In this document: piece after piece, positions 45,761 to 54,235 of the stretch | How the letters are laid out: each line of letters begins with the position of its first letter | How positions within the stretch are numbered: the stretch's first letter is position 1 | Source: Peptoniphilus faecalis | Lineage (GTDB): Bacteria; Bacillota; Clostridia; Tissierellales; Peptoniphilaceae | Assembly: GCF_012976305.1 (NCBI RefSeq) | Contig: NZ_JABDSR010000001.1 | Location: 179,631 to 243,630 of the forward strand | DNA: 64,000 nt | Direction: 5' to 3' | Translations under genes and position numbers: made by a program | The notes under the pieces: model-generated | The model's input: the letters and a program-made list of their open reading frames with translations, nothing else | Databases searched by the model: none | What the model was told of the DNA's origin: nothing

Positions 45761-47107
45761 TTATTTAGCTTGTCCTTCAGCTTGTTCTTGAGAAGCTTTA
45801 ATAGCATCTAAATCAACATTAAGATTCAAATACTTTTCAGGAACTTTAATTTTATCCATTCCTAGATAACCTCTACCATATACATAAGTGTCTTGAGATA
45901 ATAAGAAGTGATTTTCCTTAGTTTCTCCAGAAGCTCTATCTATATAGTTTTCAGCCATCCACTTTGCACCCTCAGTGTATTTTTGGATAGAATTAACAAT
46001 TTGTTCCTTGTTGAGAAGTTCGCCTTGTCCCTTTAAAACATCTATTACATGATCAAGAGAACCAAGAGTCAATGAATAACCTAATGAATAAGCCCAAGTA
46101 CCCATTCTCTTGTCGCCACCTTTTTCAATAACAGCTTTTTCAACAGCAGCGTTGATTGCTTGCCAATCACCTGCCATATCTTTAATATCGACAGAGAAAG
46201 CTTTTGGATAACCCATGATTGGAGATGGTAAATCTTGTTCTACAAAGATTGCTCCACCAGCTGCAACCCCTCTAAGAAGTGGCTCAGTATGTGCATCATT
46301 TGTACAGAAGAAAGCAGTATCCTTACCATATTTATCAATCCAAGGTTGGATATTTTCAGCTATATATTGTTGTGCCCCTGGAATACCAATATCAGTTGTA
46401 GGGTCAGGTGCATTTAATGAAATAAATTCAAGTCCTAAATCCTTGCATGCCTCTTCCATAATTGCCCTTCTAAGAGCTAAAAGCTCAATAGACATATGTC
46501 TAGGGAAAGTGATGTGAGCAAATTTTTTAGCTCCCATTTCTTTAGCAGCAGCTATAATTCTATAACCTCTAGATACATTATCAGCATCCATTACAAGGTC
46601 TGCTGCTTTTTCTACCATTACTGTATCTTCTTGAGCAACTAAGTTTACAAGAATAATATCAGGTCTTTTTTCTCTAATTTGATTAAATGCTGCAACAGTT
46701 CCTGGAACTGATTGATTTACAATTACAGCTTTCATTAGAGGATCATCCGCCATTGCTACAATTTTGGAAATTGTAGTTTCTTGTTCAGCTTCGAATCTAT
46801 CTGGATAAGTATCGTGTTTAATCATTCCGCCATTATCAGCAGAACCATAAAGTTCAATTGCCTTTTGAGCAGCACGGAACTCATCTTCACCTTGTGATAC
46901 TGTGCCCGTTATAATTCCAATGTGAAATTCTTCACCTTCTTTAACAGTTTCAAATTTTGCCTTTTGACCAGCTTCAGCTTCTGCAGTAGCAGTTTCTCCA
47001 CCTTCTGCTTTTTTAGCTCCATTGTCTACTTTTTGACAACCAGTGAAAGCTAAAACTGATAACATTAGTATCATAATACCCATAAACCTTTTAAATTTTA
47101 CATTCAT
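45761..47107 (-). CDS. DUF3798 substrate-binding lipoprotein
   Basis: A 448-aa lipoprotein: signal peptide ending LAFTGC, then a low-complexity Ala/Glu/Gly linker and a two-lobed periplasmic-binding-protein-like fold (HIGIITGTVSQGEDEFRAAQ, MKAVIVNQSVPGTVAAF, FFCTNDAHTEPLLRG). It resembles DUF3798 proteins, a family of unknown ligand. It is the first gene of the ABC importer operon and is followed by a partial terminator. ATG at 47107 has GAGGTG upstream. Confidence 0.85.
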   Translation of the reverse strand: MNVKFKRFMGIMILMLSVLAFTGCQKVDNGAKKAEGGETATAEAEAGQKAKFETVKEGEEFHIGIITGTVSQGEDEFRAAQKAIELYGSADNGGMIKHDTYPDRFEAEQETTISKIVAMADDPLMKAVIVNQSVPGTVAAFNQIREKRPDIILVNLVAQEDTVMVEKAADLVMDADNVSRGYRIIAAAKEMGAKKFAHITFPRHMSIELLALRRAIMEEACKDLGLEFISLNAPDPTTDIGIPGAQQYIAENIQPWIDKYGKDTAFFCTNDAHTEPLLRGVAAGGAIFVEQDLPSPIMGYPKAFSVDIKDMAGDWQAINAAVEKAVIEKGGDKRMGTWAYSLGYSLTLGSLDHVIDVLKGQGELLNKEQIVNSIQKYTEGAKWMAENYIDRASGETKENHFLLSQDTYVYGRGYLGMDKIKVPEKYLNLNVDLDAIKASQEQAEGQAK

Positions 47108-47156
47108 TTTTTACACCTCTTCTAATTTATTTAATATTGGTTTATAAATTAAAAAA

Positions 47157-47185
47157 ATTTTATCACATTAAATAGCAAAGGTCAA
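47157..47185 (-). promoter_or_regulatory. Promoter of the DUF3798/ABC operon
   Basis: Minus strand TTGACC (47185-47180), a 17-bp spacer and TAAAAT (47162-47157), 50 bp before the start codon. Confidence 0.78.
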
Positions 47186-47671
47186 TAAAATTCTCATTAT
47201 ATATACACATAAAGGAATTTTTTAATACAAAAATTTTACCTAATATTTACTCAAAGTAAAATTTTAATTTAAAATATTGCTTAAACTTAATCTTATTCAA
47301 ATTTCAAATCATAAGGGATTTTATTAGAACCTTTAAAATCTACAATTATATAAATAACAAATATTAATAAATTAAATAATAAAGAATAAAAAAATAATCC
47401 TTTTTTTATATTTCCCTTTACATCAATAAATTGAAATAAGATAAAACCTTAAGAAAACTATTAACAGACCTTAACATACCATCAATTTTCGATATACTAT
47501 AATAAATCAAAAAATAAGTACTCTTTTATCATAGAATTTAAAAACTTAATGTAACATTTTCTAATGTTAAATTTACTATCTATGACTTATTCAGGAATAA
47601 ATTTATGATTTTTTAATTTTTTAAACTTATATTGTTTTATAATTCTAAAAACTTCTAAATATTATTAAAAA
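47186..47671. other. Long AT-rich spacer upstream of the DUF3798 operon
   Basis: About 490 bp with no credible coding frame, RNA gene or repeat that I can identify. Very AT-rich and without recognisable promoter beyond the one at 47157-47185. Confidence 0.5.
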
Positions 47672-47674
47672 TAA

Positions 47675-47741
47675 AAACTCCCAACTATTAAAACTCATTA
47701 TCTTTATTTAGATAATATTAAATTTTAATAATTAGAAGTTG
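47675..47741 (-). terminator. Terminator of the TRAP transporter operon
   Basis: Long imperfect hairpin: CAACTATTAAAA with TTTTAATAATTAGAAGTTG, with an inner ATTATCT/AGATAAT stem, and a T-rich run after it on the minus strand. It lies 9 bp after the dctM stop. Confidence 0.6.
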
Positions 47742-47750
47742 TATTTTTAA

Positions 47751-49019
47751 TTATTTAACAAATTTGTTTGGTAGTATTGTAACTGTGGAAGGTATATATG
47801 TTATTATTAGTAAAACTAATATTAAAACTATTAACATAGGTATCAAATCTTTCATTTGTTCTTTTAATGATACTTTAGTAATAGAACCAGCAACAAATAA
47901 ACATACTCCTAATGGAGGTGTACACATTCCAATAGTTAAATTGACAGCCATAATGAGACCAAAGTGAATAAGGTCTATACCAAACATCTGAATTATAGGC
48001 AAAAATAATGGTGTAAATATTACAACAGCACTAGTCGTATCTATAAATGTTCCTGCTATTAATAATATAATATTTATTATTAATAGTAACATAAATTTAG
48101 ATCCAACATTATCAGCTAAAAAAGCTCCTACTGTTTGTGGTATATTATTAACAGTTATTACCCAAGTAAATAATGAAGCTGCTCCTACTACTAATAAAAC
48201 TTGTCCAGTAGATTTTGCAGCATCTAATAATATTGCTGGTAAATCACTAAGTTTTAACTCTTTATAGACAAATAATCCAATTATTAAAGCATAAAAAGTC
48301 GCTACTGTTGCAGATTCGGTAGGAGAAAAAAATCCACTCATTATTCCACCTATTATAATAATTGGCATTATTAATGCTAGTATAGCATCTTTTCCTGCCA
48401 CTAATATTTCTGAAATTGATGCTTTTTTTTCCCTACCTATATAATTTCTTTTTTTCCCTACAAAATAATAGTAAATCATCAAAGCTATGCCCATAAGAAT
48501 TCCAGGTATAAATCCACCTATAAATAATTTTGCTACACTAACATTTGCCATAACTCCATAAATCAAAAGTGGAATTGATGGTGGTATTATTGGCCCTATT
48601 GAACCACCAGTTGCAAGTAAAGGAGCACAGAACTCTTTATCATAACCTTTTTCAATCATAATTGGTGCCATTATTCCACCTATAGCAGCCGTCGCAGCTA
48701 TAGCCGATCCCGTTATTGCAGCAAAAAACATACAAGCTAAAATACTTACCATTGCCAGTCCACTCGGATGATGTCCAATGAGAAGATCCGCAAAATTTAC
48801 TAATCTATCGCTCATTCCACCCTTAAGCATTAACCCACCAGATAATATAAACAAAGGAATTGCGGTTAATGCAATACTATCAACTCCTGTAAATAGCCTT
48901 TGAGCTACAACAAGTAAAGGATACCCATCTGCAACTATCTGTCCTAAAGAAACTATTCCTAATGCAAAAGCTATTGGAATTCCTAAAAGAAATGCTGCAA
49001 ATAATAATACAATTATCAT
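47751..49019 (-). CDS. TRAP transporter large membrane subunit (DctM type)
   Basis: A 422-aa protein with 11-12 hydrophobic segments. GIPIAFALGIVSL, the TPLGVCLFVAGSITK box and GSIGPIIPPSIPLLIYG are typical of DctM. It forms the ion-coupled channel that works with the binding protein and small subunit. Its start overlaps the DctQ gene by 4 bp. End of operon. Confidence 0.94.
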   Translation of the reverse strand: MIIVLLFAAFLLGIPIAFALGIVSLGQIVADGYPLLVVAQRLFTGVDSIALTAIPLFILSGGLMLKGGMSDRLVNFADLLIGHHPSGLAMVSILACMFFAAITGSAIAATAAIGGIMAPIMIEKGYDKEFCAPLLATGGSIGPIIPPSIPLLIYGVMANVSVAKLFIGGFIPGILMGIALMIYYYFVGKKRNYIGREKKASISEILVAGKDAILALIMPIIIIGGIMSGFFSPTESATVATFYALIIGLFVYKELKLSDLPAILLDAAKSTGQVLLVVGAASLFTWVITVNNIPQTVGAFLADNVGSKFMLLLIINIILLIAGTFIDTTSAVVIFTPLFLPIIQMFGIDLIHFGLIMAVNLTIGMCTPPLGVCLFVAGSITKVSLKEQMKDLIPMLIVLILVLLIITYIPSTVTILPNKFVK

Positions 49020-49486
49020 TCAGTATCACCATCCTTTATTTTTTTTATCTGATGCATTATGATTTCAAGATCATATACTATCAAGAACAATGCACTTATT
49101 GGTATAGACGCATAATAATAAATCATTGGTATGGCTGTATAAGGGGCTTTTTGAGTTACTCCTGTTTTAGAAAATTCGATTCCATAAATTAGCAAAAATA
49201 CAAAAAATCCTAATAATATAATATTTATAATAATTTGTAATACTTTACTTGTTTTAACTGGAATTGCAGAAAAAATTATATCAATATTTAAGTGATCGTT
49301 TGTTTTTAAACAATAAGCTGCTCCTAAAAAAACTAAATACACAAAGCTCAATCTTATTATATCTTGACCCCATGCAACCGGCATTTTAAAGAAAAATCTC
49401 ATTATAACTTGTAAAAAAGTAACAATAGCAAGCACTGCCGAACTTAATATCATTATAAATTTAATAATTTTTTCAAGATACTTCAT
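49016..49486 (-). CDS. TRAP transporter small membrane subunit (DctQ type)
   Basis: A 156-aa protein with four hydrophobic segments and the DctQ motif FFKMPVAWGQDIIRLSFVYLVFLG. It bridges the binding protein and DctM. It sits between them with a 14-bp gap upstream and a 4-bp overlap downstream. Confidence 0.93.
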   Translation of the reverse strand: MKYLEKIIKFIMILSSAVLAIVTFLQVIMRFFFKMPVAWGQDIIRLSFVYLVFLGAAYCLKTNDHLNIDIIFSAIPVKTSKVLQIIINIILLGFFVFLLIYGIEFSKTGVTQKAPYTAIPMIYYYASIPISALFLIVYDLEIIMHQIKKIKDGDTE

Positions 49487-49500
49487 AGAACCTCCTAATG

Positions 49501-50529
49501 TTATTTTACATAATCCCTAACTTCATCTACAAATTCAGGACTAACTAATTTTTCAACATCTGGTTTTTTGTATATGTCTTTAGTTGCTTCCACAAAAGAA
49601 TCTTTATCAACCTCAGTTATTATCATTCCATTGTCTTTTAAATCTTTTAAATATTCTGCTTCATGTTCTGCCACAACTTTTCTTTGTTCTTTTGCCGCTT
49701 TATTTGCTGCACTTTGAACAATTTCTTGTTGTTCAGGTGTAAGTTTGTCAAAAAAGTCTTTATTCATAACCATGCTTACAGCTGCATAAGTGTGTCCATC
49801 TAAAGATAAATATTTTTGAACTTCATAAAATTTTTGAGTTGCAATTGTAGCTATTGGGTTTTCTTGTCCATCAACCATACCTTGTTGAAGTGCTGTATAT
49901 AGTTCATTAAAAGAAACTGGAACGGCTGATGCTTTTAAACTATCAAGTAATTCAAACCAGATAGGCGCTTCTTGTACTCTAAATGAAAGTCCCTTCATAT
50001 CTTCTACTGTTTTTATTTCTTTCTTTGAATTAGAGAAATGCCTAAATCCTAATTCACCAAAAGCTAAATGTTTAAAACCTGCCTCTTCAAATTTTGGATT
50101 TAGCTTTTCAGAAATAATACCATCTAAAGCCTTATAAGCTTTTTCTTGATTTTCAAATAAGTAAGGAATTGATAAAATTTGAATTTCAGGAACCCACGCT
50201 GGCAATGTTCCATCTGAAGTTACAATTGTCATTTGTATAGTTCCTAGTTTGGTGCCTTCTGCCATCTCCCTTTCTCCACCCAATTGAGCATTAGGATAAA
50301 CATTTACTTCAAAATCATCTGATGACTCTTCTAAGTACTGTTTAAATAATTCAGCTGCTATCGTTGATTGGTGTTTTTCGTTACCCACACATCCAAGCTT
50401 AATCTTTATTTTCCCAGATGACGAATCTTTTGCAGTATCATCTTCTTTTTTAGACCCACATCCTGTGAATGTAAATGTAATTAATAAAAATACTAAAATA
50501 ACTGAAATTATTTTTTTTAATTTTTTCAT
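49501..50529 (-). CDS. TRAP transporter substrate-binding lipoprotein (DctP type)
   Basis: A 342-aa lipoprotein with lipobox FTGC and the DctP pattern YPNAQLGGEREMAEGTKLG, then SVPVSF-like AVPVSFNELYTALQQGMVDGQENP. Arg in the FRVQ segment (SFRVQEAPIW) normally contacts the substrate carboxylate, so an organic acid or acidic amino-acid derivative is likely. Cys-anchored rather than free because the cell has no periplasm. Confidence 0.94.
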   Translation of the reverse strand: MKKLKKIISVILVFLLITFTFTGCGSKKEDDTAKDSSSGKIKIKLGCVGNEKHQSTIAAELFKQYLEESSDDFEVNVYPNAQLGGEREMAEGTKLGTIQMTIVTSDGTLPAWVPEIQILSIPYLFENQEKAYKALDGIISEKLNPKFEEAGFKHLAFGELGFRHFSNSKKEIKTVEDMKGLSFRVQEAPIWFELLDSLKASAVPVSFNELYTALQQGMVDGQENPIATIATQKFYEVQKYLSLDGHTYAAVSMVMNKDFFDKLTPEQQEIVQSAANKAAKEQRKVVAEHEAEYLKDLKDNGMIITEVDKDSFVEATKDIYKKPDVEKLVSPEFVDEVRDYVK

Positions 50530-50557
50530 AAATTCCTCCTAGTTTACTTGACAAAAA

Positions 50558-51238
50558 TTATCTCTCTTCTTCTGGTATTACATTAATCTCATAATTTAAG
50601 TTAATAGTTTTACCTAATACATCATCTACCATTTTTGAATTAAATTTATTTCCATATTTAAATCCATCAACTAATGGAACAGTTCCTGAATAAATTATTG
50701 AGTTTTCAATATTTCCAACTCTTTCTTTTAATTCCGTTATTATTTTTTCAACTGGTAAAATTGAAGCCAACGTATCATTTTGATATTCTATTTCTTTTCC
50801 ATTAATAACTTGAGAAGAGACCAATTTTATAGAATCCCAGTGATCTTTTATATCATCATAATCCCATATTTCTTTTGCTATTGGTTTTAAACATACTTGT
50901 TTAGATTTAAAAATACTTACACTTTCTAATCCTCTATCAGTATGATCTGAGCCAACAGTTATATATATTCTCCCATTTTTTATTAAAATAATATATTCTA
51001 CTTCTCCCGAAGTTTGTTCACCGACGAACTTAAGTTCAGTGTCTTGAGTAACTATTTCCTTAGATACTTCAAAAATTGTAGGAATCCTTTTTGGAGGCTT
51101 AACACCTAATTCTCTTTCCAACTCATCAATATGTTCTTGAGTTTTTTCCATGTTTCTTCCTGCATATCCGATTACATAAACTTTGTCAAAATTAAAGTCT
51201 ATAGTTTTATCATTTAAAATAAATTTTAAGTTTTTCAA
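50558..51238 (-). CDS. DUF2848 family protein
   Basis: A 226-aa protein that matches DUF2848: VIGYAGRNMEKTQEHIDELE, LGVKPPKRIPTIFEVS, GEQTSGEVEY, TVGSDHTDRGLE and SKQVCLKP. The conserved acidic/His positions (SDHTDR) suggest a metal-binding hydrolase with an FAH-like fold, but no reaction is known to me. It lies between a nitrilase-type hydrolase (13 bp upstream) and the TRAP genes, so it probably acts on the same imported compound. Confidence 0.82.
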   Translation of the reverse strand: MKNLKFILNDKTIDFNFDKVYVIGYAGRNMEKTQEHIDELERELGVKPPKRIPTIFEVSKEIVTQDTELKFVGEQTSGEVEYIILIKNGRIYITVGSDHTDRGLESVSIFKSKQVCLKPIAKEIWDYDDIKDHWDSIKLVSSQVINGKEIEYQNDTLASILPVEKIITELKERVGNIENSIIYSGTVPLVDGFKYGNKFNSKMVDDVLGKTINLNYEINVIPEEER

Positions 51239-51251
51239 CTAAATCACCCTA

Positions 51252-52013
51252 TTAATATAACTCTGGACGCCTATCCCTAAAAACATTTATACTTTCTCTA
51301 ATTTCCTTTATAATATCAAAATCTAATTCTCCAGATTTAATTTCATTTGATTCATATGGTTTAATAATGTATTCTCCCCAAGGATCAATTATCGCACTAT
51401 GTCCGCCAAAATCTCCTACACTGTTTACGCAAACAATAAACATTTGATTTTCAATAGCTCTTGCCCTATTTAAGACATCCCAATGCATAATTCTTTTTGT
51501 CGGCCAAGCAGCTGAATTAAACAGCACTTGAATATTCTCTAGAGCGTATTTCCTTATCCATTCTAAAAACCTAATATCATAACAAATTACCATTCCACAC
51601 TTTACACCGTCTAACTCAAAAGTTACTAATTTGTCCCCCTTTTCAAATAATTTATCTTCTCCTGATGGTGAAAACAAATGAACTTTATTATATTTAGCTA
51701 TTTCTTTTCCATTTCTGTCGAAAATATAAGAAGTATTATATAATTTATTATTTGCTTTATTAGAAACTGAACCGCCAACAATATTTACATTAAGTTCTTT
51801 CGATAATTTTGATAAAATCTTTCTTGCTTCTATACCTTCATTGTCACTTATTTCCATGACATTTGCTGGAATAAATGAAGTATTCCACATTTCTGGTAAA
51901 ACTATAACATCTGGATTAGAAAACATTGCTTCTCTAATTTTATTCTCAACACTTTTAAAATTTTCATATACTTTGCCCATTTTAAGCTCACATTGAACTA
52001 AACTGACCTTCAT
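51252..52013 (-). CDS. Carbon-nitrogen hydrolase (nitrilase superfamily)
   Basis: A 253-aa enzyme with the catalytic triad of the superfamily: Glu in VLPEMWN, Lys in YNKVHLF, and Cys in GMVICYDIRF. The sequence is closest in style to omega-amidases and YafV/YhcX-like amidases, which hydrolyse amides of dicarboxylic acids. ATG at 52013 follows GAGGAGG; an upstream in-frame extension has no ribosome site and overlaps the operator. First gene of hydrolase-DUF2848-dctP-dctQ-dctM. Confidence 0.88.
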   Translation of the reverse strand: MKVSLVQCELKMGKVYENFKSVENKIREAMFSNPDVIVLPEMWNTSFIPANVMEISDNEGIEARKILSKLSKELNVNIVGGSVSNKANNKLYNTSYIFDRNGKEIAKYNKVHLFSPSGEDKLFEKGDKLVTFELDGVKCGMVICYDIRFLEWIRKYALENIQVLFNSAAWPTKRIMHWDVLNRARAIENQMFIVCVNSVGDFGGHSAIIDPWGEYIIKPYESNEIKSGELDFDIIKEIRESINVFRDRRPELY

Positions 52014-52033
52014 AAACGCCTCCTCATTTGTAT

Positions 52034-52080
52034 TTGGTATACCGTATACTAAGATTACCAATAAAGAAAACATTTGTCAA
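52034..52080 (-). promoter_or_regulatory. Promoter and GntR-type operator of the hydrolase-TRAP operon
   Basis: Minus strand: TTGACA (52080-52075), 17-bp spacer, TAATCT (52057-52052). Directly after the -10 box lies the palindrome TTAGTATACGGTATACCAA (52052-52034), matching FadR-type GntR operator geometry. The GntR gene is immediately upstream, so it is the probable regulator. Confidence 0.85.
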
Positions 52081-52114
52081 CAGTATTTTATCCGATTAAT
52101 TAAATATTTTTAAA

Positions 52115-52149
52115 ATAAAAAACTCAGCATCAAAACTTAATACTGAGTT
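52115..52149 (-). terminator. Terminator of gntR
   Basis: AACTCAG/CTGAGTT stem (52143-52149 and 52121-52127) with ATTTTATTTT behind it on the minus strand; it separates gntR from the hydrolase-TRAP operon. Confidence 0.8.
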
Positions 52150-52165
52150 CTAAATCTTTTTTATT

Positions 52166-52816
52166 TTATTTTTTATTGCTTTTCCTTTGAAATCTTCTAA
52201 TTATTGACTTTTCTGTTTGATCCATATGATACCTCATCGCAAAAATAGCTTCTTCTCTTTTTTTGTTTTTTAAAGAATCTATTATTTTATTATGTTCTTC
52301 AACAGTTTCATTTGTTCTTCCAGGATTATCAATAGAAACTAATCCAAAATATCTTATTATATCATTTAAAGTCTTCATCATATCTTTTAATATCTCGTTA
52401 TTACTTTTATTATAAATATATTCATGAAATCTTCTGTCTGCATAAATAAATTCATTATGAGTTTTTGCATATTTTGTATCTCTTGTTATTAGTTTCAATT
52501 CTTCAATATCTGCATTATTTATATTGTTAAAGGATTCGTCAATAGCTAACAATTCCAATGATGCTCTAACTTTTTGCGCTTCCATAATAGTTTTTAAATC
52601 AAAATTTCTAACAACATTTGGTTTATATGGCTCATTTATTATCCATCCCTCATAAGAAAGTTTCATTAATGCCTCTCTTACAGGCGTTCTACTTATTCCA
52701 AATTCTTCTGACAAGGTTCTCTCATTTAAGGATTTACCAGGTTCAAATTCACCACTTATTATCTTCTCTTTTATTTCTTCATAAGCCGCCATTTTATGGC
52801 TTTTCACATTCAGCAA
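52166..52816 (-). CDS. GntR-family regulator (FadR subfamily)
   Basis: A 216-aa regulator. The winged helix has KIISGEFEPGKSLNERTLSE and FGISRTPVREALMKL; the C-terminal FCD domain has the Asp/His pattern around DRRFHEYIY and EEHNKIIDS expected to bind metal and a carboxylate effector. TTG at 52816 is nine bases after AGGAG; the frame's first TTG abuts the ribosome site and is unlikely. It sits upstream of the TRAP operon. Confidence 0.9.
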   Translation of the reverse strand: MLNVKSHKMAAYEEIKEKIISGEFEPGKSLNERTLSEEFGISRTPVREALMKLSYEGWIINEPYKPNVVRNFDLKTIMEAQKVRASLELLAIDESFNNINNADIEELKLITRDTKYAKTHNEFIYADRRFHEYIYNKSNNEILKDMMKTLNDIIRYFGLVSIDNPGRTNETVEEHNKIIDSLKNKKREEAIFAMRYHMDQTEKSIIRRFQRKSNKK

Positions 52817-52864
52817 TTTTATCAACTCCTAATTTGTTTAATTAAAATAAATAGCTTTAATTAT

Positions 52865-52898
52865 GTAATATGATATACTAATAAATAAAACATATCAA
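52865..52898 (-). promoter_or_regulatory. gntR promoter with an operator-like site
   Basis: Minus strand TTGATA (52898-52893), 17-bp spacer, TATCAT (52875-52870). The -10 box lies in TTAGTATATCATATTAC (52881-52865), whose left half is identical to the operator at 52052-52034, so autoregulation is likely. Confidence 0.7.
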
Positions 52899-53459
52899 TA
52901 TAAAAATCAAATTTACAAGATATTTTATATTGCAATTCAAATAATTAAAGCTAACGCGCATATTTTATATATTCTAGTAATAATATATAAAATGAAAGTC
53001 TTTGTTTTAAAAGAGCGTATAATTTCCTTTATTCTAGAATTCTAGAATTTATACTTATAAATTTATAAAAAGTTAAGTTAAGAAAATAAAAGAAACAATA
53101 GAAAATTTAATATTAGAAATTCAATTAAAAATAGAACTAAAGAAATTAAAAAATTTGCTTGTTACAAAGACTTTTAAAAATAGGATATAATTTATAATTA
53201 CTACTTGGTTTTATAGAAAAGTATTAATGAAAACTTAAATGGATTACTAAAATACTATTAATCTAAAAAAGATCTAGCAAAAATATCAGCGGAAAAACTT
53301 ATTAAAAATTTAATGAAGCTTAATGGTATATTTAGCAATGTCTAATCACAAAATTTCACTTATATTATATTTTGCTAATTTAGTTTATTATAAATCTTGC
53401 AATTCTATTGTGGTTAATCTTCTTATATTAATTTCAAACACTTTAAATATACATAATTA
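52899..53459. other. Long AT-rich spacer between gntR and the DUF1275 gene
   Basis: About 560 bp with no gene I can support. There is a short TTCTAGAATTCTAGAA palindrome at 53033-53048. Some short frames can be translated, but none has a ribosome site or recognisable family motif. It may be an eroded gene or insertion site. Confidence 0.45.
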
Positions 53460-54125
53460 CTAACCTCTATCTTCAAAAAATAAAATTATAAAAGAAATAG
53501 TTAGGCATATTGCTGCAACAATTATTGACTTTAAGCCAAAGTAATCAGATACAATATTTCCCAAAGCTGCACCTATTCCAAAGATAAAAATCACCATGTA
53601 ATATTTTTTAGAATTTTCTAAATATTTTCTGTCCTTTGTTATGTGATACTTAGACAGATTTTCCGTTGCACTCCTAAGATTTCCTATACACATAGTTGTT
53701 GCAAAATTAAGCCCATAAATTTTTTTAAAAGCATAAACTTGCATTGCACAGGAAAAAGATAGAAGGGCATTTGCAAGATTATTTAAATTTTCAGGAACAA
53801 TTGAAACAATAATCATAATAATTATTTCAATTACAACTATGTACTGGCGCCAGTGGAGCCTTTTCTTTTCAATTGCATCTTCAAATATTACTGCAACATA
53901 TATTCCAAAGGTAAAGGCACTAATTGGTATTAAATAAGAAATTGATTCTTTAAAATTTAATTCAACAATATTTTTAAATAGAAGTACAATATTGCCTGTT
54001 TGTGCATTTGCAAAGACTTTTCCCCTCATTAAATAGGAATAGGCGTCTTGAAAACCACCTGCTAATGTTATAAAAACTAAAACTAAAAAGGTTTCGTGCA
54101 AGTTTTCATAGGTCTTTATTTTCAA
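53460..54125 (-). CDS. YoaK/DUF1275 family membrane protein
   Basis: A 221-aa protein with six hydrophobic segments and the family's TLAGGFQDAYSYLMRGKVFANAQTGNIVLL start, and FATTMCIGNLRSATENL in the middle. The family has no firm function. TTG at 54125 lies 6 bases after GAGGTG. Isolated single gene. Confidence 0.86.
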   Translation of the reverse strand: MKIKTYENLHETFLVLVFITLAGGFQDAYSYLMRGKVFANAQTGNIVLLFKNIVELNFKESISYLIPISAFTFGIYVAVIFEDAIEKKRLHWRQYIVVIEIIIMIIVSIVPENLNNLANALLSFSCAMQVYAFKKIYGLNFATTMCIGNLRSATENLSKYHITKDRKYLENSKKYYMVIFIFGIGAALGNIVSDYFGLKSIIVAAICLTISFIILFFEDRG

Positions 54126-54170
54126 TTTAATCACCTCTTATAGTTTAATACAAAATTAAATTTCTGCAAA

Positions 54171-54202
54171 TAAAAAGAGATGAGATTTTTAACTCACCTC
54201 TT
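54171..54202 (-). terminator. Terminator of the pur operon
   Basis: AAGAGGTGAG and CTCATCTCTT stem with an 8-nt loop, followed by TTTAT on the minus strand; 34 bp after purD. Confidence 0.8.
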
Positions 54203-54235
54203 CTTAAGATTTAATACTATTTTTTAAATAGATAT

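Noticed and set aside
52899..53459. Possible decayed gene in the long spacer
   Set aside because: Short frames can be translated, but none carries a recognisable motif or ribosome site, so I make no call.
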